Source of the DNA: Streptomyces griseoaurantiacus
GTDB lineage: Bacteria; Actinomycetota; Actinomycetes; Streptomycetales; Streptomycetaceae
Assembly (NCBI GenBank): GCA_014656015.1
Contig: BNBP01000041.1
Location: 1-62,636, forward strand
Length of the DNA: 62,636 nt
Direction: 5' to 3'
Each line of letters starts with the position of its first letter. Position 1 is the stretch's first letter. Both the position numbers and the translations under genes were made by a program. The notes below the pieces were generated by a model that searched no databases, had not been told where the DNA came from, and saw nothing but the letters and a program-made list of their open reading frames with translations. Positions 16,473 to 24,649 of this stretch are shown piece by piece.

Positions 16473-17309
16473 TCATCGGAACAGGTCCAGGTTGTCGGCG
16501 GCCCAGCGGCGGAACGGGCGGCCGGGGCGGCCGGTCAGTCGCTCGGTGGAGCGTGCCGCCTCGTGGTGCTCCGTGGGCAGTGCCGCCCAGTAGTCCAGGA
16601 TGGACGCGGCCAACGCCGCGGGCACATGAGCGCTCAGTTGCTCGACTGCCTGTTGCCGAGTGGGTTCGCGCAGTTCGACCGGACGGCCGAGCAGTTCCCC
16701 CAGTATCCGCGCCTGGTCACGGAAGCTGAGGACTTCCGGCCCGCCGAGCGTGACGGTCTCCCCGTCCAGTCGGTCGCTGGTGAGGGCGAGTTCAGCGACG
16801 TCGGCGATGTCCTCGGGATGGATGACGTCCAGTCGGGCATTCGGACACGACTGCTCGACCGGTCGGCCGGCGCGAATGGCTTCCGCCCAGTGCAGCGCCA
16901 TGGTGGCGAAGCCGCCCGGGCGCAGTACGGTCGCCGTCAGCGGAGCCGCCCGTAGCGCTCGTTCCACACGCAGGTGGTGCCGGGCCAGCGCGTTGCGTTC
17001 CGCGTCGGGGAGGACCGCCGAGTCCGAGGAGAGCAGTACCACCCGCTGGACCCCGGCCGCGACCGCGGTGCTCAACAGGGCCTCGATTCCCGCGGGTTCG
17101 GCGTAGAGGAAGACATCGGTGACGCCGGTCAGCGCGGGAGCGAAGGTCTTCGGGTCCGCGAGATCGAGGGCTACGGCAGGTACTCCGGCAGGCAGGTCGA
17201 GCCTTTCCGGGGCGCGGCTGGCCGCCCGGACCTCGTACCCGGAGGCGTGCAGGCGCCGCAGCAGACCGGCGCCGATGCCGCCGCGGGCCCCGGTGATCAA
17301 CAGACTCAC
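16473..17309 (-). CDS. NmrA-like NAD(P)-binding oxidoreductase (atypical SDR)
   Basis: A 278-residue atypical short-chain dehydrogenase resembling NmrA/quinone oxidoreductase 2. It starts with the Rossmann motif LLITGARGGIGAGLLRRL and has VDVIHPEDIADVAELALT-type C-terminal topology (INARLDVIHPEDIADVAEL). No YxxxK catalytic pair is evident, in keeping with the NmrA branch, where some members are redox sensors and not enzymes. It is divergent from a LysR gene with ~128 nt between, the classic arrangement for LysR control of a neighbouring reductase. Confidence 0.88.
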   Translation of the reverse strand: MSLLITGARGGIGAGLLRRLHASGYEVRAASRAPERLDLPAGVPAVALDLADPKTFAPALTGVTDVFLYAEPAGIEALLSTAVAAGVQRVVLLSSDSAVLPDAERNALARHHLRVERALRAAPLTATVLRPGGFATMALHWAEAIRAGRPVEQSCPNARLDVIHPEDIADVAELALTSDRLDGETVTLGGPEVLSFRDQARILGELLGRPVELREPTRQQAVEQLSAHVPAALAASILDYWAALPTEHHEAARSTERLTGRPGRPFRRWAADNLDLFR

Positions 17310-17437
17310 GTGTCCTACTCCTCACAGTTCTGGGATGCGGCCCGCAAGCGGTACCGGGTCCCAGCCTGCGACGACCCCAGCATCGAGTCCAACGAAGATT
17401 GCCGATGACATCGATCGGCGTGCGCTATAAACGGGAG

Positions 17438-18337
17438 ATGGAACTACGTCAGCTGGAGTGCTTCGTCGCGGTGGCGGAGGAACGCAGCTTCACCCGCGCC
17501 GCAGCCCGCCTGCACCTGGTGCAGTCCACCGTGTCCGCCACGGTCGCCGCTCTGGAAAGTGAACTGGCCGCCCCCCTGCTGGTGCGCACGACCCGGAAGG
17601 TCGCCCTCTCCGACGCCGGGTTCGAGTTCCTTCCCAAGGCCCGGGCGGCGCTCGACGCCGTACGGGATGCGCGGGACGCCGTCCATGCCGTCCAGGGCGG
17701 GCTGCGCGGGACCCTGCGCATCGGCACCATGAGCTCGCTCGGGCCTCTCGACCTGCCCGCCCTGCTGGGCCGCTTCCACCGCGATCACCCCGGGATCTCT
17801 CTGCGCCTGGTGACGGTCGCGTCCTGCGGAGGATCACCGGGACTCATCACGGCGCTGGCGGAAGGCCGGCTCGACCTCGCCTTCGTCTCGATCCCCGGGC
17901 CGCCCCCGGCCGCCGCACGGCTGCGCCACCTGATCTCGACACCGCTCGACCTCGTGGTCCCGCAAGAGCACCCTCTGGCCGGCCGCGACACGGCGACGCT
18001 CTCGGACCTGGCAGACGAGCCCTTCGTCGACTTCCCGTCCGGTTACGGGAACCGGGCGGTGACCGACCGCGCCTTCGCCGCCGCCGGGCTACGGCGGCAC
18101 GTGACCATCGAGATCAACGACATCACCGCCGGCGTGGACTTCGTCCGCCACCGTCTCGGCCTGGCGCTGCTGCCGCGCGGTGCCGTCACCCCCGACCACG
18201 ATCTCGCCACCGTCCCGATCACGGACGCCGACCTGGACTGGCCCGTCTCCCTCGCCTCCCCGACGGGACGCAACCCTTCCGTGGCCGCGCGGGCCTTCGA
18301 CCAGTTCGTCGAGGACCACCTCGCGACGGGCTCCTGA
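17438..18337 (+). CDS. LysR-family transcriptional regulator
   Basis: The N-terminal winged HTH is MELRQLECFVAVAEERSF with the recognition region LVQSTVSATVAALESELA; the effector-binding PBP2 domain follows from about residue 90 (GTLRIGTMSSLGPLDLPALL). 299 residues, typical length. ATG 17438 was chosen because LysR proteins normally begin with MELRQL; in-frame TTG 17399 and ATG 17405 would add an atypical tail. A TATAAA element lies 7-12 nt upstream of this ATG. Likely regulates the divergent NmrA-like gene. Confidence 0.92.
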   Translation: MELRQLECFVAVAEERSFTRAAARLHLVQSTVSATVAALESELAAPLLVRTTRKVALSDAGFEFLPKARAALDAVRDARDAVHAVQGGLRGTLRIGTMSSLGPLDLPALLGRFHRDHPGISLRLVTVASCGGSPGLITALAEGRLDLAFVSIPGPPPAAARLRHLISTPLDLVVPQEHPLAGRDTATLSDLADEPFVDFPSGYGNRAVTDRAFAAAGLRRHVTIEINDITAGVDFVRHRLGLALLPRGAVTPDHDLATVPITDADLDWPVSLASPTGRNPSVAARAFDQFVEDHLATGS

Positions 18338-18446
18338 GACACGGGGAGAGCGGTCCGGCGCGTGGGCAGGCGCACCGGCCGGCCCGCCCGCACACACGAG
18401 GGCCCGTTCGTACCGCAGCAGCGGTGTCCTGCCCTCCCCCCCCTCC

Positions 18447-20183
18447 TCAGTCCCCCGGCCGCAGCGCCCCGTTGCCCAGGCCGTCCCGGGCCAGGGCGGT
18501 CACCTCACGACTGAGTTCCGCCACCCGCCGCGACCGCTCCTCGAACTCGCGCAGCGCGCGGAACGCCGCACCGTAGCGGCGCTGTTCCTCGAGGTCCATC
18601 TGCGGGATCCGGGCGCCCTTGCCGTCCAGGCGGAAGGTTCCGCTGGCGCTGGTGGAGCGCCGGTTGTTGACGGCGCTGCGCAGGAAGCCGCGCAGGAACT
18701 CCGTGTCGAGTTGGTCGCTGGCGGAGGAGGGCTCCGGCGTGTCGTAGGCGACGAGTCCGGCGCGCGCGAGATCGGCGACGCTGATGCTGGGACCGTCGAG
18801 GACACCGGGATTGCCGGCACCGGTGAGTGCCGGCAGCAGTTCGGCCAACGCCCTCACCTGCTCGGCGAGTTCACCGCGCAGTGACTGGTACTCGGCGGCG
18901 TACTCGCGGTGGGTCTCCAGGACGTGACGGCCCGGCGTGAGGTCGACGGTGTCGTTGAGGAGGTCGATCAGCGCGACCTCGGCGCACTGGTCGGAGCGCG
19001 CTTCGAGGGGCCCGTCCGCATCGTTCGAGGTCAGGTCGACCATGCGGACGCTCGTGGCCGCGTCACCCGGAGAGAGCGGACGGCGCAGATGCCACAGGTG
19101 CACCGGGAGCGCGTGCGAGACGGCCGTGCCCGGGGGCAGGGCCGTGACCTGGGTGAGGACGCCCCGGCGTACGAGTTCGGCCCGGATGCGGCGGCCGGCC
19201 TTCCGGTAGGCGACCGAGGCGGACATGACCATGAGGACCCGGCCACCGGGAGCGGTGTGCGCGTAGGCGTGCTGCAGCCAGGCGAGTTCGCCCTCGGCCC
19301 GTGAGGGGGTGCCCAGTTCCCAGCGGGAGTCCAGGAGCAGTTCCTCCCGCCCCCAGTCGGAGATGCCGACCGGCGGATCGCAGACGACGAGGTCGGCCTT
19401 CAGCTCCGGCAGACGATCCTCGCGCAGCGAGTCGCCCGTCACGATCTCGACGCCGCCGCGTCCGGTGAGCTGGGCGCGCAGCCGGGCGAAGCGGGCGCTG
19501 TGGGCATCGTTCTCCTGGCCGTAGCGCCTCGGCCCCCGCTGCGGGCCGACGGCGAGGAGAAGGGTGCCGATGCCGCAGGCGGGGTCGAAGAGCACCGCGT
19601 CCGACGCCACTTCGCCGGCGAAGTGGCACACGGCGCGGACGACCCGTGGGGAGGTGATCTGGTCGGAACCGGCCCTGCGTACGGAGTCGGTGAGGCGTTC
19701 GACGAGGCCGGTCACGACCTCGCGCGGTGAGGTGTCCCCGGCCAGGGCGCGCACCCGCCGGACGACCTCCTCGGACAGCCCGTCCGGAATTCCGCCCTCG
19801 CCCCCGTCCTCCGAACCGGGAGAGCCGGGAGAGCCGGAGGAGCCGGAGGAGCCGGAGGAGCCGGAGGAGCCGGAGGAGCCGGAGGACAGTACCTGCGCGA
19901 CGTCGGCGAGCCCGCGGATCATCTCGTCGCCGTAGGAACTGCGCAGGGTCTGCCACAACTGGACCTCGTCCGAGACGTCCTGCCCCTTGCGCTGCCTGTC
20001 CAGCCAGCCCCGCACCTCATCGAGCGCGAAGAGCGGGCTGTGGGCGCCACCGCCCGCGGGCTGCGGAAAGTCGTCGTACCGCCGTCTCCAGTTGGAGACC
20101 GCCGCCCGCGTGACCCCCACGAGCCGCGCGATCTCGGAGCCGGAGACCAGCGGACCGGTGGGTGAAGCGGCCTTGTCCGTCAT
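18447..20183 (-). CDS. Orphan N6-adenine DNA methyltransferase with N-terminal HTH
   Basis: A 578-residue HsdM-type DNA methylase. Residues ~10-55 are a helix-turn-helix (SGSEIARLVGVTRAAVSNWR), then a serine/glycine linker coded by a 9-bp repeat, then the N6_Mtase domain with SAM motif I DPACGIGTLLLAVG and motif IV CDPPVG, a variant of (N/D)PP(Y/F) in which Val replaces the aromatic residue. The C-terminal ~100 residues are helical and coiled-coil-like. There is no HsdS or HsdR next to it. ATG 20183 lacks a ribosome site but sits 7 nt after a promoter -10 box (leaderless). The HTH points to sequence-specific DNA binding, so this may be epigenetic regulation or an incomplete defence gene. Confidence 0.85.
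   Translation of the reverse strand: MTDKAASPTGPLVSGSEIARLVGVTRAAVSNWRRRYDDFPQPAGGGAHSPLFALDEVRGWLDRQRKGQDVSDEVQLWQTLRSSYGDEMIRGLADVAQVLSSGSSGSSGSSGSSGSSGSPGSPGSEDGGEGGIPDGLSEEVVRRVRALAGDTSPREVVTGLVERLTDSVRRAGSDQITSPRVVRAVCHFAGEVASDAVLFDPACGIGTLLLAVGPQRGPRRYGQENDAHSARFARLRAQLTGRGGVEIVTGDSLREDRLPELKADLVVCDPPVGISDWGREELLLDSRWELGTPSRAEGELAWLQHAYAHTAPGGRVLMVMSASVAYRKAGRRIRAELVRRGVLTQVTALPPGTAVSHALPVHLWHLRRPLSPGDAATSVRMVDLTSNDADGPLEARSDQCAEVALIDLLNDTVDLTPGRHVLETHREYAAEYQSLRGELAEQVRALAELLPALTGAGNPGVLDGPSISVADLARAGLVAYDTPEPSSASDQLDTEFLRGFLRSAVNNRRSTSASGTFRLDGKGARIPQMDLEEQRRYGAAFRALREFEERSRRVAELSREVTALARDGLGNGALRPGD
19822..19884. repeat. Seven 9-bp tandem repeats coding a Ser/Gly linker
   Basis: Seven back-to-back copies of GAGCCGGAG (the first with a GGGA ending) from 19822 to 19884, inside the orphan methyltransferase gene. 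On the coding strand they give (Ser-Ser-Gly)n. Copy-number change would lengthen the linker between HTH and catalytic domains without shifting frame. Confidence 0.9.
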
Positions 20184-20190
20184 GCGGCTC

Positions 20191-20219
20191 ACCGTACACG
20201 GGCAAGTGGTGCCCCTCAA
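20191..20219 (-). promoter_or_regulatory. Leaderless promoter of the orphan methyltransferase
   Basis: On the minus strand: -35 TTGAGG (20219-20214), 17-nt spacer, -10 TACGGT (20196-20191), then 7 nt to the ATG at 20183. No Shine-Dalgarno sequence is present, so transcription probably starts at or next to the A of ATG. Confidence 0.6.
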
Positions 20220-20330
20220 CGGCCCGACGCGTTGATGCGGTACACAGCACAGACAATGGGGGTGCAGGTATACAACATGTTCTAGGCCGACACGATTCGC
20301 GACCAGCGTCGGACCGGTGCGGAGGAGACG

Positions 20331-20897
20331 TCAGTCGCTCAGGGCGGTGAGCGTGGCCTCGAGGTCCGTACCCGCGGGGCGGTTGTGCGGAAGTTTGGCG
20401 AGGACCCGGGCCATGCCGCAGGTGTTGGTGAGGGCGGAGAAGACCAGGCCGCCGGCTATGCCCGCGGAGAGCAGGCGCGCGGCGGACCGTCGGCGCCCGG
20501 CCAGCAGGCCGACCAGGACGAGGGAGCCGGCGGTGAGGCGGACCTGGCGCTCCATCGCCCACACGGCGCGGCCCTCGGCGGAACGCTGGACGTCGTGGCC
20601 GGCCCCTGTCCAGGCAGAGGTGCCGCCGGTCAGGTGCGCGGCGGTGAGTCCGCTCCGGGTCAGGCGCTCCTGCGCCTGGGCGGAACGGGCACCGGACGCG
20701 CACACCAGGAGCAGGTCACCGCGGTCGGCGGCGCTCTTCAGGGCGGGCAGAGCCCGGTCGAGGTCGTCCAGGGGGACGTTGTGGGCGCCGGGCAGGTGCC
20801 CGGAGGCGTACTCGCCGGGGGTGCGCACATCGATGACGGTCAGCTCGTCCAGGCGGGAGTGGGCCTGGTCGACGGTGAGGGAGGTGGTGGATGCCAC
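20331..20897 (-). CDS. Rhodanese-like sulfurtransferase with C-terminal membrane segment
   Basis: Residues ~8-100 form a single rhodanese domain with VIDVRTPGEYASGHLPGA and the active-site loop VCASGARS (persulfide-forming Cys). It is followed by an inner-membrane DUF2892-like hydrophobic hairpin (LVLVGLLAG and AGIAGGLVFSALTN), as in YgaP. GTG 20897 is chosen because AAAGGA lies 8 nt upstream; ATG 20921 has no ribosome site. It is divergent from a CsoR/CstR-type repressor, with that family's operator between them, so it is probably induced by persulfide or polysulfide. Confidence 0.88.
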   Translation of the reverse strand: MASTTSLTVDQAHSRLDELTVIDVRTPGEYASGHLPGAHNVPLDDLDRALPALKSAADRGDLLLVCASGARSAQAQERLTRSGLTAAHLTGGTSAWTGAGHDVQRSAEGRAVWAMERQVRLTAGSLVLVGLLAGRRRSAARLLSAGIAGGLVFSALTNTCGMARVLAKLPHNRPAGTDLEATLTALSD

Positions 20898-20942
20898 GAG
20901 GGAGTTTCCTTTGCTCTTCATGGGGTGAGCCCGCGGACAGGG

Positions 20943-20956
20943 TACCCCCTGGGGTA
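20943..20956. promoter_or_regulatory. CsoR/CstR-type operator
   Basis: TACCCCCTGGGGTA, a C-tract/G-tract palindrome matching the established operator form of CsoR and CstR repressors (TACCCC-N2-GGGGTA). It lies 46 nt before the rhodanese start and 39 nt before the repressor start, suited to controlling both. Confidence 0.85.
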
Positions 20957-20994
20957 TTGCGGACGATTGCAGGCGAGTGAGGAGCGTGTGAACC

Positions 20995-21276
20995 GTGGAC
21001 ATGACGATGGCGGCCGAGGACCTGAAAGGGGTGGTCAACCGGCTGCGCCGGGCGCAGGGCCGGATCGCCGGTGTGATCGGGATGATCGAGGAGGGGCGTG
21101 ACTGCGAGGACGTGGTCACTCAGCCGGCGGCCGCCTCCCGCGCCCTGGACAGGGCGGGCTTCGCGATCATCGCCACCGGCCTGCAGCGCTGCCTGACCGA
21201 CGAGGACATGGCCGCCCCGGCGGACCGTGAGCAGATGCGTGCCCGTCTGGAGAAGCTGTTCCTGTCGCCGGCCTGA
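20995..21276 (+). CDS. CsoR/CstR-family metal- or persulfide-sensing repressor
   Basis: A 93-residue all-helical DUF156 protein with the family core VNRLRRAQGRIAGVIGMIEE, RDCEDVVTQ and ASRALDRAGFAIIATGLQRC. The first sensing cysteine (RDCEDV) is present and a second occurs in LQRCL. The His of the copper-binding C-H-C triad is not seen at the expected place, which favours a persulfide-sensing CstR-like protein over a Cu(I) sensor; the divergent rhodanese agrees with that. GTG 20995 follows GAGGAG at good spacing; ATG 21001 is the alternative. Confidence 0.87.
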   Translation: MDMTMAAEDLKGVVNRLRRAQGRIAGVIGMIEEGRDCEDVVTQPAAASRALDRAGFAIIATGLQRCLTDEDMAAPADREQMRARLEKLFLSPA

Positions 21277-21321
21277 GCGGCCCGCCGTCCGCTGCTCCTC
21301 GTCCACTGTCCACCGGACTTT

Positions 21322-21385
21322 TTGCCCGCCGAACGCGTTGCCCGCCGGGCTCGTTGCCCGCCGGGCTCGTTGCCGGACGGGGTTC
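21322..21385. repeat. Four 16-bp tandem repeats between convergent genes
   Basis: Units start at 21322, 21338, 21354 and 21370; the second and third are identical (TTGCCCGCCGGGCTCG), the first and last diverge. They lie in the 146-nt gap between the CsoR-type gene and the convergent kinase gene. No coding function is evident. Confidence 0.7.
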
Positions 21386-21422
21386 CTTCTCGCCTTTCTC
21401 GGCTTCTCCGTCGAAGGGGCCG

Positions 21423-22334
21423 TTACCCTCGGACCGCCCGCAGCACCTCACCGATCACGTACCGGGCGTTGTGCGCCATCGCCGGGTTGGTGTCCCGGTA
21501 GGAGGGAAGTGCGAGCAGTGCCTGGGAGAGCGCCCGCCCCCGGCCGCGGATCCAGGTCGCGTCGTCCACGCCCAGTGCCTCGCGGAACACCTCGCGCGCC
21601 TCGGCCGGCAGGAGGTTCCACGCCGGGAACAGGTCGCAGGCCGGATCGCCGACGCCCAGGCATCCGAAGTCGATGACCGCGTGGAGCCGGCCGCCGTCCG
21701 CGTCCACCAGCAGGTTCCCCGGCATGAGATCCGCGTGCAGCCACACCGGCGCCCCGTCCCAGTCGGGGACCCGCAGCGTCTCCTCCCACACGGCGGCCGC
21801 GGCATCGCAGTCGACACCCTCCTCCGGGATGTCGCGCAGTTCCTCGATCGCCGCCCGCGTCGCCGCGTCGAGCAGGGCTACCGGCCCTCCTCGGTATGCG
21901 CGCGGCGCCCCCGGCAGGACGAGGCCACGCATCGCCGCGACGAAGCCGGCCATGTCCCGGGCCAGCGCCGCCGGCGCGCGCAGCGCCCCCGCCTCCGGGG
22001 TGCGGCCCGGCAGCCACCGGTACACCGACCACGGCCACGGATACCCCTCCGAGGGCCTCCCCTCCCCCAGCACCTCGGGGACGGACGTGGGCAGGTGGGG
22101 CGCGAGCCGGGGCAGCCACTCCCACTCCCTCGGCACATCATCCGCCCCGCCCCGCGAGAGCGGCAGCCGTACGACCATGTCCTCGCCCAACCGGTACATC
22201 GCGTTCACCGTCCCCCCGGACGCGACCCGCTCGACCGACCGCCCCGCCCACCGCGGGAACTGCCCGGCGACCAGCCGCCGTACGAGCGATTCGTCGACGG
22301 TGTGCGTGTCCGGATGCGTCTGCCCACCGCTCAT
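21423..22334 (-). CDS. Aminoglycoside phosphotransferase (APH)-family kinase
   Basis: Choline/APH-like kinase fold. The Brenner motif WLHADLMPGNLLVD gives the catalytic Asp and metal-binding Asn, and VIDFGCLGVGDPACD is the DFG-like metal motif. The N-lobe begins after SVERVASGGTVNAMYRLG. 303 residues is typical. Such proteins phosphorylate aminoglycosides, macrolides or unrelated small alcohols; the exact substrate cannot be read from sequence. GTG 22337 directly precedes ATG 22334, and neither has a good ribosome site. Confidence 0.88.
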   Translation of the reverse strand: MSGGQTHPDTHTVDESLVRRLVAGQFPRWAGRSVERVASGGTVNAMYRLGEDMVVRLPLSRGGADDVPREWEWLPRLAPHLPTSVPEVLGEGRPSEGYPWPWSVYRWLPGRTPEAGALRAPAALARDMAGFVAAMRGLVLPGAPRAYRGGPVALLDAATRAAIEELRDIPEEGVDCDAAAAVWEETLRVPDWDGAPVWLHADLMPGNLLVDADGGRLHAVIDFGCLGVGDPACDLFPAWNLLPAEAREVFREALGVDDATWIRGRGRALSQALLALPSYRDTNPAMAHNARYVIGEVLRAVRG

Positions 22335-22500
22335 CACACGTCATTCGACCGTGAGGGACCGGGGGGCGTCCATCGGTTTCCCGTGGGCGGGGGCGTCCCG
22401 TCGGTGGCATGCGAGAAGGAAAGGAGCGGAAAGAGCGAGCGGGATGGAAGGACCGGAGGGATGGAACGGCGGGAGGAGCGAAGGCGAAAGGGCGATCATG

Positions 22501-22528
22501 TTGTACGGTCGGCGGATCGGAGTAAAAA
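22501..22528 (+). promoter_or_regulatory. Possible promoter upstream of quinone oxidoreductase gene
   Basis: TTGTAC (22501-22506) and TAAAAA (22523-22528) with a 16-nt spacer, in an otherwise purine-rich 289-nt gap that shows no gene (22335-22623). Weak evidence, based on box similarity only. Confidence 0.3.
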
Positions 22529-22623
22529 CGTGCTTCGTCGGCGGCAGGCAGGGCCTCCGGCCGGGAGCACGCGCGCACGCGGCGTCATACGATCCGCCAC
22601 TCCTTCCCAGGAAGGAGTGCGTC

Positions 22624-23526
22624 ATGAAGGCAGTGCGGTTCGACCGGTTCGGCGGCCCCGAGGTGCTCAGGATCGTCGAACTCCCCGACCCCCGTCCCGG
22701 CCCCGGGGAGATACGCATCCGGGTGCGTGCCGCGGGGATCAACGCCAGTGACTGGAAGAAGCGGCGGGGCCTGATGGACCGGGAACTGCCCCAGACCCTG
22801 GGTTACGAAGCCGCGGGCGTCGTCGACGAGGTCGGCGAGGGTGTCGTCGGGGTCGCGGTCGGCGACTGGGTCTTCGGCGCCTCACCGTACGGAGCCGCGC
22901 AGGCGGAGCTGGCGGTGCTGTCCTTCTGGGCCCCGGTTCCCGACTCCCTCGGCTGGGCCGCCGCCGCGGCGATCCCGGCGGCGGCGGAGACTGCGGCGCG
23001 CGCGCTCGACCGGCTCGGTGTCACGGCGGGCAGCACGCTGCTCGTCAACGGCGCCTCGGGAAGCGTCGGCACCGCCGCCGTGCAGTTCGCCGTGGAGCGC
23101 GGCGCACGCGTCATCGGCACGGGAAGCCCCGGCACGCACGGGGCCCTCCGCTCGCTCGGTGCCGCGCCGGTGGCGTACGGCGCCGGAATGCCGGACCGGG
23201 TGCGGGCCCTCGCGCCCTCGGGGGTCGATCTGGCGCTGGACGTCGCCGGCAGCGGCGTCCTTCCCGAGCTGGTGGAACTCGCGGGCGCGCCCGAACGCGT
23301 GCTCACGGTCGCCGACTTCGCCGGTGCGCGGCAGACCGGGGTCCGTTTCAGCAGCGGCGACACCGGCCGCGCCACGTACGCGCCGGCCCTTGCGGCCCGC
23401 ATGGCCGCGCAGGGACGCTTCTCCGTGCCGGTGGGCCGCACCTTCCCTCTGACCGAGGTGGCCGGAGCCCACCGCGTCGGCGAGGCCGGGGCGGTGCGCG
23501 GCAAACTCGTACTGCTCGTGAACTGA
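22624..23526 (+). CDS. NADP-dependent quinone oxidoreductase-like MDR protein
   Basis: A 300-residue zinc-independent medium-chain reductase. The N-terminal half reads MKAVRFDRFGGPEVLRIVEL and the conserved RVRAAGINASDWKKRRG; the nucleotide-binding motif is LLVNGASGSVGTAAVQFA, where the AxxGxxG form fits NADPH. No catalytic-zinc Cys/His set is visible. AAGGAG lies 7 nt upstream of the ATG. Likely reduces quinones or enones; substrate unknown. Confidence 0.9.
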   Translation: MKAVRFDRFGGPEVLRIVELPDPRPGPGEIRIRVRAAGINASDWKKRRGLMDRELPQTLGYEAAGVVDEVGEGVVGVAVGDWVFGASPYGAAQAELAVLSFWAPVPDSLGWAAAAAIPAAAETAARALDRLGVTAGSTLLVNGASGSVGTAAVQFAVERGARVIGTGSPGTHGALRSLGAAPVAYGAGMPDRVRALAPSGVDLALDVAGSGVLPELVELAGAPERVLTVADFAGARQTGVRFSSGDTGRATYAPALAARMAAQGRFSVPVGRTFPLTEVAGAHRVGEAGAVRGKLVLLVN

Positions 23527-23585
23527 TCGCCCCAAGACCGTGAAGCGCTGTTCACCGGGCGGCGTTGCGGGGGAAAATGCTCGCC

Positions 23586-24446
23586 ATGACGGTTGAAGGC
23601 TCCCCGATCGACCCCCACAGGCCCAGCATCGCGCGCGTGTACGACTACCTGCTCGGTGGCAAGGACAACTACGCCGCGGACCGCGAAGTCGGCGACGTTT
23701 TCAAACGCGATCTGCCCGGCTCGGTGGCCATCGCCTTCGCCAATCGCGCGGCCCTGACGCGGGCGGTCGCGGAGATCGCGAGGACCACCGAGGTCCGGCA
23801 GTTCGTCGACCTCGGCAGTGGCCTTCCGACCGCCGACAACGTCCACCAGGTCGCCCAGCGGCACGCGCCGGAGTCCAGAGTCGTGTACGTCGACATCGAC
23901 CCCCAAGTGCTGGTCCACGGGCGGGCGTTGCTGGAGCAGAACGACCGGACGCGGGTCGTGCGCGCCGACGTGCGCGACCCGGAGAGCGTGCGGAACCATC
24001 GCGACACCCTGGAGTTGATCGACTTCGACCGGCCCGTCGCCGTCATGTTCAGCGCGATCCTGCACCATGTGAACGACGAGGAGGACCCGGCCGGCATCGT
24101 CAGCCACTGGCGCGATCACGTGGCGTCCGGCAGCTACTTCTTCGTCAGCCACTTCCGCTCCGGCAACAACCCGGAGACCGCCGAGGCCGAGCGGGTCCTC
24201 CAGAAGACCTTCGGACGCGGGCGGTGGCGTACCGACAAGGAGATCGAGGCGCTGCTGGACGGCCTGGAGATCCTCGACCCCGGCATAGTGCCCGCTCCCC
24301 TGTGGCGCCCCGAGACACCCGACGGCCCCTGGAACGGCGGGCGTGGCGGTGACGGCGGCAGCGGCGCCGACAGCGGCACGGGCGGCGAACGGCAACTCAC
24401 CGTCTGGCAGCGCCTCATCGCCGCCGGCCTGGCCCGGAAGAACTAG
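23586..24446 (+). CDS. SAM-dependent methyltransferase, Methyltransf_19 (DUF574) family
   Basis: A 286-residue member of an actinomycete methyltransferase family of unknown substrate. The signature RVYDYLLGGKDNYAADRE is followed by the SAM-binding FVDLGSGLPTADNVHQVA and the acidic VVYVDIDPQVLVHGRALL. A paralogue lies 6 kb away at 29818. ATG 23586 is used; ATG 23577, immediately after GGGGGAAA, is an in-frame alternative. A Gly/Asp-rich insertion occurs near the C-terminus. Confidence 0.9.
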   Translation: MTVEGSPIDPHRPSIARVYDYLLGGKDNYAADREVGDVFKRDLPGSVAIAFANRAALTRAVAEIARTTEVRQFVDLGSGLPTADNVHQVAQRHAPESRVVYVDIDPQVLVHGRALLEQNDRTRVVRADVRDPESVRNHRDTLELIDFDRPVAVMFSAILHHVNDEEDPAGIVSHWRDHVASGSYFFVSHFRSGNNPETAEAERVLQKTFGRGRWRTDKEIEALLDGLEILDPGIVPAPLWRPETPDGPWNGGRGGDGGSGADSGTGGERQLTVWQRLIAAGLARKN

Positions 24447-24649
24447 TACGCGTTTCGAAGGTCCCACCTGTCCGGACCGCCTCTCGCATGTGCGAAGCGC
24501 GGGGGACGGGCGCACACTGGAGGGGTGGGGGCGCACTCGCCGCATCGCTGCCGGGGCGCACACGGAGCCCACGCATGTCCGCGTGAACGTGACGCGCCGA
24601 CCCCGGTGCGGGATCCACGCAACAGCATGCGGAAAAGGGGTCCTCGGCC

